A stretch of 64,000 nt of DNA, taken from contig NZ_CAIT01000007.1 in assembly GCF_000296815.2 (NCBI RefSeq), forward strand, positions 620,001-684,000, given 5' to 3'. Below, one piece after another: positions 52,798 through 61,109 of this stretch. The DNA is from Fibrisoma limi BUZ 3. GTDB taxonomy: Bacteria > Bacteroidota > Bacteroidia > Cytophagales > Spirosomataceae. The position numbers and the translations under genes are program-made. Each line of letters begins with the position of its first letter. The first letter of the stretch is position 1. Below the pieces are notes generated by a model. That model made no database searches, was not told where the DNA came from, and worked only from the letters and a program-made list of their open reading frames with translations.

Positions 52798-53511
52798 ATG
52801 AAATCAACTGCATACGTCATTTTTTTCGCGCTAGTTCTTTATGCGGTCGTAAATCTATCGTCCTGCCGTCGGCAGATCGACATTGTTGTTGACCCTAAAA
52901 AAGGATTCTCCAGTGATATTCAAAAGATTGTCCCTAAGCCAATTATCGATACCCTCCGTCGTCGAGGCATGACCATCAACGAGGGGCTGATACCACCTAC
53001 TCTGGATGGCATTTACATTGCCGACCCCTACACCCTGCTGAGCAGAACCGGCCCTACAGATAATTACCGGGTCGGTGAAGTCATTAGCAAATATTATTAT
53101 AAGTTCTATGGACAGACACAAAGCGGGTCAATTACCTACGACTTTACAAACACAAGCGACATTGGCAAAGGAAATGGGGCTTTCATTGCAGGTAACGGTA
53201 ATGCATTCACTATTTTTTCAGAAGATAAGGGGCGAGCGTCGGGCATTGACTATAAAACGCTGGCTGTTATGTCTGGAGAAATTACATCAACCGGCATTAA
53301 AAACTTTCAGTACGCTTTTGTCATGAAAGAGAAGCAGGGAGAAGCCCCTGAAAAGGTGGGTAAGCTTATTGCTGTGGGGCAGGCCCGAATTTGGTATGAT
53401 GGAAATTACTTAGCTGAGAAGTCTAATTTCTATCCACAATCAATCGGCGACCAACCAATGATACAGTCCAGCCAGTTGGGTTCTGTTAAAGTTAGTGAAC
53501 GTCAGCAGTAG
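52798..53511 (+). CDS. Lipoprotein of unknown function, last gene of the T6SS run
   Basis: 237 residues. The signal peptide ends with the lipobox NLSSC, then CRRQIDIVVD. The body is beta-rich with YYYKFYGQTQSGSITYDFTN, GNGAFIAGNGNAFTIFSEDK and FQYAFVMKEKQG; no family is recognised. It follows the OmpA-like gene by 21 bp. Its CRRQIDIVV start resembles that of the YfaP-like lipoprotein at 45593. A role as an envelope component of T6SSiii is possible but unproven. It stops 13 bp before the end of the converging kinase operon. Confidence 0.55.
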   Translation: MKSTAYVIFFALVLYAVVNLSSCRRQIDIVVDPKKGFSSDIQKIVPKPIIDTLRRRGMTINEGLIPPTLDGIYIADPYTLLSRTGPTDNYRVGEVISKYYYKFYGQTQSGSITYDFTNTSDIGKGNGAFIAGNGNAFTIFSEDKGRASGIDYKTLAVMSGEITSTGIKNFQYAFVMKEKQGEAPEKVGKLIAVGQARIWYDGNYLAEKSNFYPQSIGDQPMIQSSQLGSVKVSERQQ

Positions 53512-53524
53512 ACCGATGAGGAGT

Positions 53525-54859
53525 TTAAGGCGTATTCCGGACTAGCGATAAGCTGACCCGCCTATTTTTCGCCCGGTTTTCCTCCCGGTCGTTAGGCGCA
53601 ACAGGCAGCTGGCTACCCCGCCACGAGCGTACCAGTTGCTTATCAGCAACGCCCTGTCGGCGCAGATAAGCCGCTACAACATTAGCACGAAACTCGGACA
53701 GAACCAGATTCAGCCGTTCGTCGCCTTCGTTATCCGTATGGCCAGTCAAGTGCAGGGTATAGTTTGGGTTGCTGCGTAACAACGCAGCAACCTCTTTTAA
53801 TACCGTTTCTGACTGCTGAAGCAACTCATAGCTGCTTTGCTGAAAATAGAGCGCCGGTAACGAATCGGCTGGATTCCAGCCCGGCGCTGGGGAAGTAACA
53901 GTTGAGCCTGTTACCTTTTCCAGCCCCGAGACTGATACAGTATTTAATCCACTCAAAACGGTAATAAGTCGCCTTTCCTGAACTGTTCCCTGTCCATTTA
54001 TTACGAGCAATTGGTAGCGTTGCGGCAGCAACTCATACGCTACAAAAGTTTCAGGATAGCCGGGTACGCCGGTTAGTTTTATCTCTTTCCCACCGGATTC
54101 TGATCGCAGCACGTATTGATAGGCAGCACTGGCTGCCTGAACAGACAAAATTGTCAGGGAGCGCAACAATCGAATGTGGTGCTTTCGAAGTTGACCATCC
54201 AGAACATCGACAATAAAATTCCCCTGATACGACTGGTATCCGGATGCAATTACTTCCAGCGCAACAATATCTCGCTGGGTAAAACTGGTCGTGACTATTC
54301 CACTGTTGTCGCTAGTCAAGCACTGTTTTTTACCGCTTTCCGTAGAAATGAAGCAGACTTGAGCGGGTACGGCTCGCCCGGTGAGCGCATCAGTAACAGC
54401 AAATGCATTGGGCTGTCGTCCTTTAATAACTTCCTGCGCTGTAGGCTGAACAAAATGCGTTTGTTCGGTTTGCAGATAAGGCTGATCACTACCTTGCCGA
54501 TCCACGGCAAGCAGTGGAATGATGACAGAAACAGCATCAGTTTGATTAGACTTTACCTTTGTATTCAACCCGAGTGTCTGTGTACGATACCCTGTCCGCT
54601 CAATAATAAGCATCCGCACTCCGCAGTCTAGATTGAGAGTAAACGTCCCCGTCTCGTCCAGACTACGCCCAACTTGTCGGCGACCACCCGGAGTCTGAAT
54701 GTAAAAGTCGGCACTGAGTGGCCGACGGCTGGTAAAATCCAGCACTACACCGGTCAGTCGCAGGCATGATGCCGTGGGTGAACTAACCACGACAGTACTT
54801 GCCTTGGACATAATCATTAAGGCTAATCCTCCACTTATGTACAAGCTACGGTACATCAA
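53525..54859 (-). CDS. OmpA-family protein with carboxypeptidase-like domains, last gene of the kinase operon
   Basis: 444 residues. After a hydrophobic N-terminus come one or two carboxypeptidase-regulatory/PEGA-like beta sandwiches (about 32-95: LTGVVLDFTSRRPLSADFYI; about 145-225: FAVTDALTGRAVPAQVCFIS). The C-terminal OmpA domain lies at about 335-440 with NYTLHLTGHTDNEGDERLNL, LSEFRANVVAAYLRRQGVA and ENRAKNRRVSLSL, where the Asp-Arg type pocket binds diaminopimelate. Its start overlaps the stop of the preceding gene by 4 bp. It should be outer-membrane or periplasmic and tied to the cell wall. Confidence 0.75.
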   Translation of the reverse strand: MMYRSLYISGGLALMIMSKASTVVVSSPTASCLRLTGVVLDFTSRRPLSADFYIQTPGGRRQVGRSLDETGTFTLNLDCGVRMLIIERTGYRTQTLGLNTKVKSNQTDAVSVIIPLLAVDRQGSDQPYLQTEQTHFVQPTAQEVIKGRQPNAFAVTDALTGRAVPAQVCFISTESGKKQCLTSDNSGIVTTSFTQRDIVALEVIASGYQSYQGNFIVDVLDGQLRKHHIRLLRSLTILSVQAASAAYQYVLRSESGGKEIKLTGVPGYPETFVAYELLPQRYQLLVINGQGTVQERRLITVLSGLNTVSVSGLEKVTGSTVTSPAPGWNPADSLPALYFQQSSYELLQQSETVLKEVAALLRSNPNYTLHLTGHTDNEGDERLNLVLSEFRANVVAAYLRRQGVADKQLVRSWRGSQLPVAPNDREENRAKNRRVSLSLVRNTP

Positions 54860-56070
54860 TTTTGCTTGACATCAATACTGACCTTATTTAGTAGCACCTG
54901 CTCAGTAGCATCGTCGTCCTGTCTATTTATTGTTTTCGACGGATCAGATAGTTTAACGCGTACCTGCTTCGTCATAAAGTCGCTGTGGACGACCTGCTCG
55001 TTTTTACCATATCCAGTAAATGTCTGCTGCCCAACGATAATGCCGTAATAAGTGCCATCGGGGGCTCGTTTCAGACCATTAATGAATTGCGTTTCGACCC
55101 AATTTAACTGATACGTAAAATAGGGTACCAGCCGAATCTGATTCAGGTATTGTGCGACCAGATAACTGCGTACACCAGGCCGACGAGCCAATGTCACTTC
55201 AATCATGGCACCAGGTAAAAAGAGGGCTTTGACTTGCTCAATCGCCTTATCTTTTTCGGTATCACTCCGATTCCGATCCGTAATGATATCCAGGTAGCTA
55301 ATAAATTGGTTGACTCTTTGGATTGATTGCGCTCTGTACTTTTCTCGCTCGACGGTTTGCGAGTCGGGCACTGCACCAACTGAGCCCAACGTATCAGAAC
55401 GGGTTGGCTGAGAGAAAGTTGTTACCCTGTCTGGAACAATTTGTTTAACTGCCTTAATTAAAACCGTATCCTGAGGCATTGTTGCTAACATAGGTAATGT
55501 GCCCTGCTGCATTTTGACTAAAGTAGAATGCAGTGAAGTCAGTACGGCAATGGCGTCGGCGCGTGGACCGATCAGCGAATGCCTACCGTCCTGATACAGA
55601 ATAGCGACCAATTCGCTCTTTTTCACAGACGCTACCTGATTATCCGGGCTGAGATAGTTTACGGAAGAGTCGCTTTCGTGCGAAATTCGCACCGGCAAAA
55701 TCGCAGGTGAGGTGCCTCTGACCAGATAATCATGTTCTGGTTCGGGTGGTACTGCCGATAGGTATTGGCTCAGTTGTTCACTAGCCACAGCGGCATCAGT
55801 CGGCAGTTCCGACAGAATCAGAAAACTTCCCTTGTTGTTGAACGCAGCCAGCACCCTGGACCGACTAAAGGTATACGCCCTGGCAACGCCATTACGTGTG
55901 TGTGTGAACGTTACATTACCGGCTGCGATGGCCGTCGGGCGCGCGTTGGGAAGAGAATCACCGTTGCTAAAATACATCACATCCTGGCCTAGTCCTTCCG
56001 TAGCAGATGCCAGAAGGCCAGTAATAATGCACGTCCATAAAACGAAAAGTCGGCAGCCTGTGTATATCAT
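54856..56070 (-). CDS. Secreted two-domain protein of the kinase operon, copy A
   Basis: 404 residues with a signal peptide (cleavage near TEGLGQD). The N-terminal half has two beta-rich modules (VMYFSNGDSLPNARPTAIAA...; PAILPVRISHESDSSVNYLS, VKKSELVAILYQDGRHSLIG). The C-terminal half (about 235-390) is an alpha+beta domain with RVNQFISYLDIITDRNRSDT, KDKAIEQVKALFLPGAMIEV, TLARRPGVRSYLVAQYLNQI, DGTYYGIIVGQQTFTGYG, resembling an NTF2-like fold. The same plan recurs in the protein at 59829-61085. No known family; function unknown. Coupled to the OmpA gene by a 4-bp overlap. Confidence 0.65.
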   Translation of the reverse strand: MIYTGCRLFVLWTCIITGLLASATEGLGQDVMYFSNGDSLPNARPTAIAAGNVTFTHTRNGVARAYTFSRSRVLAAFNNKGSFLILSELPTDAAVASEQLSQYLSAVPPEPEHDYLVRGTSPAILPVRISHESDSSVNYLSPDNQVASVKKSELVAILYQDGRHSLIGPRADAIAVLTSLHSTLVKMQQGTLPMLATMPQDTVLIKAVKQIVPDRVTTFSQPTRSDTLGSVGAVPDSQTVEREKYRAQSIQRVNQFISYLDIITDRNRSDTEKDKAIEQVKALFLPGAMIEVTLARRPGVRSYLVAQYLNQIRLVPYFTYQLNWVETQFINGLKRAPDGTYYGIIVGQQTFTGYGKNEQVVHSDFMTKQVRVKLSDPSKTINRQDDDATEQVLLNKVSIDVKQN

Positions 56071-56073
56071 CGT

Positions 56074-56871
56074 TCAATGCATAGCCTGAACTATCTGTTT
56101 TGTCGCATCGGTCAAGAATACCTCCAGTTCGTTCTGGTTCATCACCTCGTACGACTTCACATTCGTACGAGTTGTTACGGGTATTAGCTGGCCGTTTTTA
56201 TAGCGATAAATGCAACCTTCCGTACAAGGGGTATAGTGGATTTTATATGTACCAACTACCTCGTTAGTCTTTACCGCGATCAGTTTAAACTCGATTGAAG
56301 CCCCCTGTCGCTGAAACGGCTCCAGCAATTCGATTGACTTTTCACGCCCCTTCCTGAGAACCCGATAACATACGTTCGTGTCGTAATTGACCTGCCGGTC
56401 CAAGTTAATCCATTCCAGAATAAGATCTGTGTTGGTTAATCCATGCACCTTTGAATAATCAACGCTACCGGTTTTGTCGAGCACGTCGTTGAAGAGCCGC
56501 CGATCACGCACTGTAAAACCTTCCTGAAACAGTTGTTTCTCAATGGCGTTGTAGAGCAGTTTCTCCGCATACATGTCTGATCCGGTTCCGAATGACGATT
56601 CATACGCCACTCGTGACCGACTTCCCGGCTGGCTACGGGAAGATGAAGCTGGAAGCCCATCCCGGTAAGACTCCGGTACGCGCAGGACGATTTTCGGGGT
56701 CGGATTTACCAGCATAATCTGCGTCAGCGATTCAGATGCGTGTACCTCGGCAGGCTTCTGCGGATACCGAAGCAGTACGATCCGGCTGCAGCTACTCAGG
56801 CTGATTATCCAGACGAGTCCGATGAGCAAACAAAACAACCTGCATCGGTTCCGGGAATTGCCGTGGCGCAT
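56074..56871 (-). CDS. Lipoprotein of the kinase operon
   Basis: 265 residues from the ATG at 56871 (MRHGNSRNRCRLFCLLIGLV). The signal peptide ends with the lipobox SLSSC. The body includes KPAEVHASESLTQIMLVNP, KLLYNAIEKQLFQEGFTVRD, RRLFNDVLDKTGSVDYSKV, LILEWINLDRQVNYDT and KLIAVKTNEVVGTYKIHYTP. The pattern of a helix with an LxxxGFxVxDR strand resembles CsgG/PelC-type outer-membrane assembly proteins, but the match is weak. It precedes copy A by 3 bp and lies 88 bp after the TPR gene. Confidence 0.55.
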   Translation of the reverse strand: MRHGNSRNRCRLFCLLIGLVWIISLSSCSRIVLLRYPQKPAEVHASESLTQIMLVNPTPKIVLRVPESYRDGLPASSSRSQPGSRSRVAYESSFGTGSDMYAEKLLYNAIEKQLFQEGFTVRDRRLFNDVLDKTGSVDYSKVHGLTNTDLILEWINLDRQVNYDTNVCYRVLRKGREKSIELLEPFQRQGASIEFKLIAVKTNEVVGTYKIHYTPCTEGCIYRYKNGQLIPVTTRTNVKSYEVMNQNELEVFLTDATKQIVQAMH

Positions 56872-56959
56872 CACCCCGTTTTTAACCGAATAGGAATGAA
56901 TCAATGATGTGATAGTATGGATAGTGGAGAACATACGTACAGATTTACTCCTAACTGCC

Positions 56960-59809
56960 TCACTTCAGGTACTTATCGGTCAATTGCCGAAAGGCTTTAT
57001 TCTTACGGAAGTCCTTGCGGGCCAGGTCGATTAATTTATCCTTTCGGATGTCGGCTGATGTCAGAACTTTATCCTGGAAAGCTCGCTCAAACCAGGTTAG
57101 TGCCCCCGTTTCGTCGTTTCGTTGCAGATATGCACAAGCCGTTGCGTAAGCAGCCCGGGCTGCATATGGCTGCGTTCCCTGGCATCTGGCCAGGTACGGT
57201 AATCCCGCATCGGGCTGCCCGGCATATAGGTAAGCTAAACCCGTATTCAGCCAGCAATCATGACGGCATACCAGCGTATCAGCCTGCAGAGCATCTTGCT
57301 TAAGATCCGTCAGCGCTTCTGTATACTGCCCGATTCCAATGTAGCTTGCACCCCGACGTAAAAGAGTTTTGGTCTGCCATTGCTGAGTAGAATCCAGCCG
57401 GGCTACCTCTCCGTACGCCGTGATTGCCTCGGCATAATCACCCTTCTTTTCAAGCGCGCTGGCTTTGGCAAAATAATAAGGAACAGATGTAGGATTTCGC
57501 TCAATCGCCCGCTGGTAGTCATCAACAGCCCGGTCTAAGCGGCCCAGCGCTTCATAGGCTGCACCCCGATCGAGGTATCCGGTCACAAAATTTTCGTCCA
57601 GCTTCAGCGCCGAAGAATAATCATCAACCGCTTTGTCATATTGGTTGGTTGCCGCTTCACACTGTCCCAGTCGATAATACATATCCCGGAAGAACGTAGG
57701 TGTGTAGTTCTTTTCAATTTTTTTCTGAGCGCTTTTCACTGCAATCAGAGAAGGAATTGCATCAACATACTTCTTCAGTTGAACCAGAGCAGTAGCTTGG
57801 CCAAGCATGGCCGGATAATTGGCTGGGTTTATGGTCACAGATTGGCGGTAGTCTGCCACAGCCAGATCATACTTTCCGGTAGCCATGTATGCTTCGGCCC
57901 GTTTGTCAAAGGGGGGGCCATCAGTTGGGGCGTACTTAATCGATGCCGTCAGATCGTCAATAGCCTCCTCGTATGCTTGCTGGTTGAAGTAAGCAAATCC
58001 ACGTTCATACAAAGCCTGTGGCGATGCACTTCGTACGGCGATGGCATCAGTCAGGTGAAGAACGGCCTGCTCATAGTTCTTAGCCTGGTTAGCCTGTTGC
58101 CCCAGCGAATAGAGGCTAAATACCACCGAATCCATACGAGCTGAGTAGTCAACAGGAGCCTTCTTCTTCACGGCATCAGCAAAATCGGCTCCGCAAAGTG
58201 GGTACTGCTTTTGCATTGCATAAATCATTCCACGCCAGAAGTAGGCATCTGGCTTGGCAGGAGTCAGCTCAATAGTTTTGGTAAAATCAGCGACGGCAGC
58301 ATCGTATTGCTGGTTCCGGTTACGGAGTAGCCCCCGGTCGTAATAATACGCTCCCTGGTTTGGATTCAGGGTTATGGCCTGCGTAAAATCTTCATCAGCC
58401 GCGGCCAGGTTGTTGGTACGTACCCGAAGTTGACCCCGCTGCGCGTAAATATTATCGTTTTTGGTGTCTATGTTCAAATAAGCCGTCTGATCGGCAATGG
58501 CCTTGGGCAGGTTACCCAACTTGCGATTGAGGTCGGCCCGGGCCAGCAGGGCGTCCAGGTTAGCATAGTCCAACTCGATCGACTTATTGAGGTCTTTCAT
58601 CGCCCGGTCATCCTTATTCAGCTTTAGATAACACTTGGCACGACCCAGGTACCAGTCGGAATTAGCTTCTTCTTTCTTGATGATTTTGTCGTAATCGCTG
58701 ACCAGTTTTTCGTACTGTCCCGACGCGAACTGTTCGTCAAATTCAGTTTTGATGTTGGCTTTTCGAGTCAGGTCTTTAATGACGACCAGCAAAGCGGTGG
58801 AATCTGGAAACTTAGCCTGAATTTTGTTGTAATACTGTAAGGCCTCGTTGTACTGGCGTTTTTTACGCGCTAGTTCAGCTTTCTCCGCATTTTCCCGCAG
58901 CAGTTCACGTTCGGCTATTTTAGCCGCGTTCATTAAGCGGTTTACTTTAGAAATTTTTATACTGGGAATTTCATCTTCGTACTGTTGTGATTTATTAAAT
59001 TTCTCAGCTTCTCCATACGACCGCAATGCCCCCGCGTAATCTTTATTGGCCAGCGCTTTGTCGCCCTCTGTGATGTAATTTTTATAAGTTTCCCGAAGCT
59101 TTTCTTCTTTCCTTCGTTCCTCATCGAGTCTAGCCTGCTCTAATTCAGCCCGCTCCTTCTCGGCAGCAATAGCTGCGCTGTCAACCGGAGCGGGGGGCTC
59201 TACAAGCGTTACGTTATTAAGCGCGGCTGTCACGGAGTCGCCAGGTGCCAGAAAGCCGATCTGTGCAATCATCACGGTCCACTTTTTACCCACCCGTTCA
59301 GCCCGCATTTCGGCAACGCGGGGAACAGGCCGAAAAGCAACAGCTGATTGATTATTCTTTCCTTTGAAAAGTTGTGTGTAGAAAACCTTGACGTACGTAT
59401 ACCCCCTTTCTTTTACACTTGACACCTTTACGTTTGAAAAAGCGATTGTGGGTTCCGATGACTTAGTGTAAAACAAGTCGAGATTGGCAAGATATTTCTC
59501 GATTTTGAGATCAAGCGGCTGATCAATGGGTCGTTCTGGCTGAAGATCGTCTTCGATTATCACATCTTGATTGTAAAACAGGCGATTGGGTGTATCAAGG
59601 GCAAGGCTTTTTCTGACAATTTCCTTGCGCTGCGCTTCTTCAAGATCTTCATCAACCAACACATTCAAAAAGTCGCTAAGACCGCGTTCAACTTTGCGTT
59701 GAGCCAGCAGTTTAATTTCTTCACTATCACGCGTTGTAATACCCTGCGCCAAGCTCCGGCCGGGCATTAGCAGACCTGCCAGAATAAGTAAGTAAAGGTT
59801 ACGCTTCAT
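56960..59809 (-). CDS. Large secreted TPR protein of the kinase operon
   Basis: 949 residues from the ATG at 59809 (MKRNLYLLILAGLLMPGRSL, signal peptide ending in AQ). Residues ~20-200 form an alpha+beta domain with KIEKYLANLDLFYTKSSEPT, SNVKVSSVKERGYTYVKVFY and VAFRPVPRVAEMRAERVGKK. A coiled coil follows (AIAAEKERAELEQARLDEER), then at least a dozen TPRs to the C-terminus (for example YDAAVADFTKTIELTPAKPD, YDLAVADYRQSVTINPANYP, RAVDDYQRAIERNPTSVPYY). The TPR stack should be a protein-binding scaffold in the periplasm. It is 19 bp after copy B. Confidence 0.8.
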   Translation of the reverse strand: MKRNLYLLILAGLLMPGRSLAQGITTRDSEEIKLLAQRKVERGLSDFLNVLVDEDLEEAQRKEIVRKSLALDTPNRLFYNQDVIIEDDLQPERPIDQPLDLKIEKYLANLDLFYTKSSEPTIAFSNVKVSSVKERGYTYVKVFYTQLFKGKNNQSAVAFRPVPRVAEMRAERVGKKWTVMIAQIGFLAPGDSVTAALNNVTLVEPPAPVDSAAIAAEKERAELEQARLDEERRKEEKLRETYKNYITEGDKALANKDYAGALRSYGEAEKFNKSQQYEDEIPSIKISKVNRLMNAAKIAERELLRENAEKAELARKKRQYNEALQYYNKIQAKFPDSTALLVVIKDLTRKANIKTEFDEQFASGQYEKLVSDYDKIIKKEEANSDWYLGRAKCYLKLNKDDRAMKDLNKSIELDYANLDALLARADLNRKLGNLPKAIADQTAYLNIDTKNDNIYAQRGQLRVRTNNLAAADEDFTQAITLNPNQGAYYYDRGLLRNRNQQYDAAVADFTKTIELTPAKPDAYFWRGMIYAMQKQYPLCGADFADAVKKKAPVDYSARMDSVVFSLYSLGQQANQAKNYEQAVLHLTDAIAVRSASPQALYERGFAYFNQQAYEEAIDDLTASIKYAPTDGPPFDKRAEAYMATGKYDLAVADYRQSVTINPANYPAMLGQATALVQLKKYVDAIPSLIAVKSAQKKIEKNYTPTFFRDMYYRLGQCEAATNQYDKAVDDYSSALKLDENFVTGYLDRGAAYEALGRLDRAVDDYQRAIERNPTSVPYYFAKASALEKKGDYAEAITAYGEVARLDSTQQWQTKTLLRRGASYIGIGQYTEALTDLKQDALQADTLVCRHDCWLNTGLAYLYAGQPDAGLPYLARCQGTQPYAARAAYATACAYLQRNDETGALTWFERAFQDKVLTSADIRKDKLIDLARKDFRKNKAFRQLTDKYLK

Positions 59810-59828
59810 AATCAGACGAGTAAATTCT

Positions 59829-61085
59829 TTATTTATCAATCAATCCAATATTGCCAAGCAGCACCCGCCACTTCACTTCTTTGCCGGTCACTTCCGACTC
59901 ATCGCTTTTCGTGTACGATTCAAGTTTTACCTTAATGCTTTTCTCCGTTACGTCGCTGTACATCACATCCTGGCCGTTTTCACTGTAGCCAGTGAACGTT
60001 TGCTGCCCTTTAATTAGTCCGTAGTAATTTCCGTCAGTAGCCTGGGTTAACTCACTGACGTACTGAACCTCCGTCCATTCAATAGCGGTCGACGCGTACG
60101 GCAACAGTTTCAGCTTCCTCAAATAATCACCAATTTTTAGCTTACGTACACCCGGACGCTTTGTCGATGACACTTCAACGGTCGCATCGGGCATAAACCA
60201 GCCAAGAGCCTGATCAATAGCTTTGTCCCGTTGTGTATCATCCAATTCTCTATTGGTAATGATATTCAGGCAGGCGACAAACTGATCAACACGATTGAGA
60301 GCATCCGACCGGTATTGCTGATATTGGGCCTCGGTCAGTGTTGGTTTTACGTCTGTAGTTGTTGCAACTGCTTGTCGCTTCGATACCGACGGCTCAGGTT
60401 TTGGCTTGGAAACCTCCGTTTTTACTATCGGTTCGCTGGATTTGATAACAGGAGCTTTCGCGGCCGTTTTTACCCCTCCCTTCACCGGTTTTGCCGGCGT
60501 CGGCTTTGTAACATTTGCTACGGTTACGGACTTGGTAACCGGCGGAGTAAACAACCGTTTTAGCTCCCCCCTAGCGCTATTTACCGCCGTTACGACCGCT
60601 GCCGGTGGCATGAGCAACTTATGCCGCCCGTCGCGGTAGAAAATGGCCGCCAGTTCCCGTTTATTGATAGAAGCGGCTCCTCCTGTCGGGGCTTTATAGT
60701 TAATAACTTCGTCGCTTTCGTACTGGATTTGGGCCTGGATCACCGAAGCAGGGCTTGCTTTCAATAAGAGGTCGTAAGTACGGCGCGACGCTTCATCTTT
60801 ATTGAATGCGTCAATTTCCTGTTGCGCCTTGACAGGGTCCTGGTCAAGATCGCTGATAATTAAAAACCGGCCGTCGGCCGCCACGGCAACCAGCAGGTTT
60901 TCCCGGCGCGAACTAAACGTACTAGACTTACCGTTTCGGACGGCAGTAACCCGTACCCTCTCCCCTTCTGCGCCGGTCAGTTTACCCGGCAGGCGATTGC
61001 CATTGGCCAGATAAATCGTTTCCTGAGCGTAGAGACTACTCAAGGATATTAATATAATACTTCCAATTAGTAAAATTAGTCTCAT
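59829..61085 (-). CDS. Secreted two-domain protein of the kinase operon, copy B
   Basis: 418 residues, signal peptide (cleavage near SLYAQE). Same plan as copy A: two beta-rich modules (TIYLANGNRLPGKLTGAEGE; IQAQIQYESDEVINYKAPTG, INKRELAAIFYRDGRHKLLM), a long Lys/Pro/Val linker (about 175-250) and the alpha+beta C-terminal domain (RVDQFVACLNIITNRELDDT, DKAIDQALGWFMPDATVEVS, STKRPGVRKLKIGDYLRKLK, DGNYYGLIKGQQTFTGYSEN). Copies A and B bracket the TPR and lipoprotein genes. The two probably form paired or hetero-oligomeric parts of the same envelope complex. Confidence 0.65.
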   Translation of the reverse strand: MRLILLIGSIILISLSSLYAQETIYLANGNRLPGKLTGAEGERVRVTAVRNGKSSTFSSRRENLLVAVAADGRFLIISDLDQDPVKAQQEIDAFNKDEASRRTYDLLLKASPASVIQAQIQYESDEVINYKAPTGGAASINKRELAAIFYRDGRHKLLMPPAAVVTAVNSARGELKRLFTPPVTKSVTVANVTKPTPAKPVKGGVKTAAKAPVIKSSEPIVKTEVSKPKPEPSVSKRQAVATTTDVKPTLTEAQYQQYRSDALNRVDQFVACLNIITNRELDDTQRDKAIDQALGWFMPDATVEVSSTKRPGVRKLKIGDYLRKLKLLPYASTAIEWTEVQYVSELTQATDGNYYGLIKGQQTFTGYSENGQDVMYSDVTEKSIKVKLESYTKSDESEVTGKEVKWRVLLGNIGLIDK

Positions 61086-61109
61086 CCTCTATTGGTTAAT
61101 TGAATTCAC

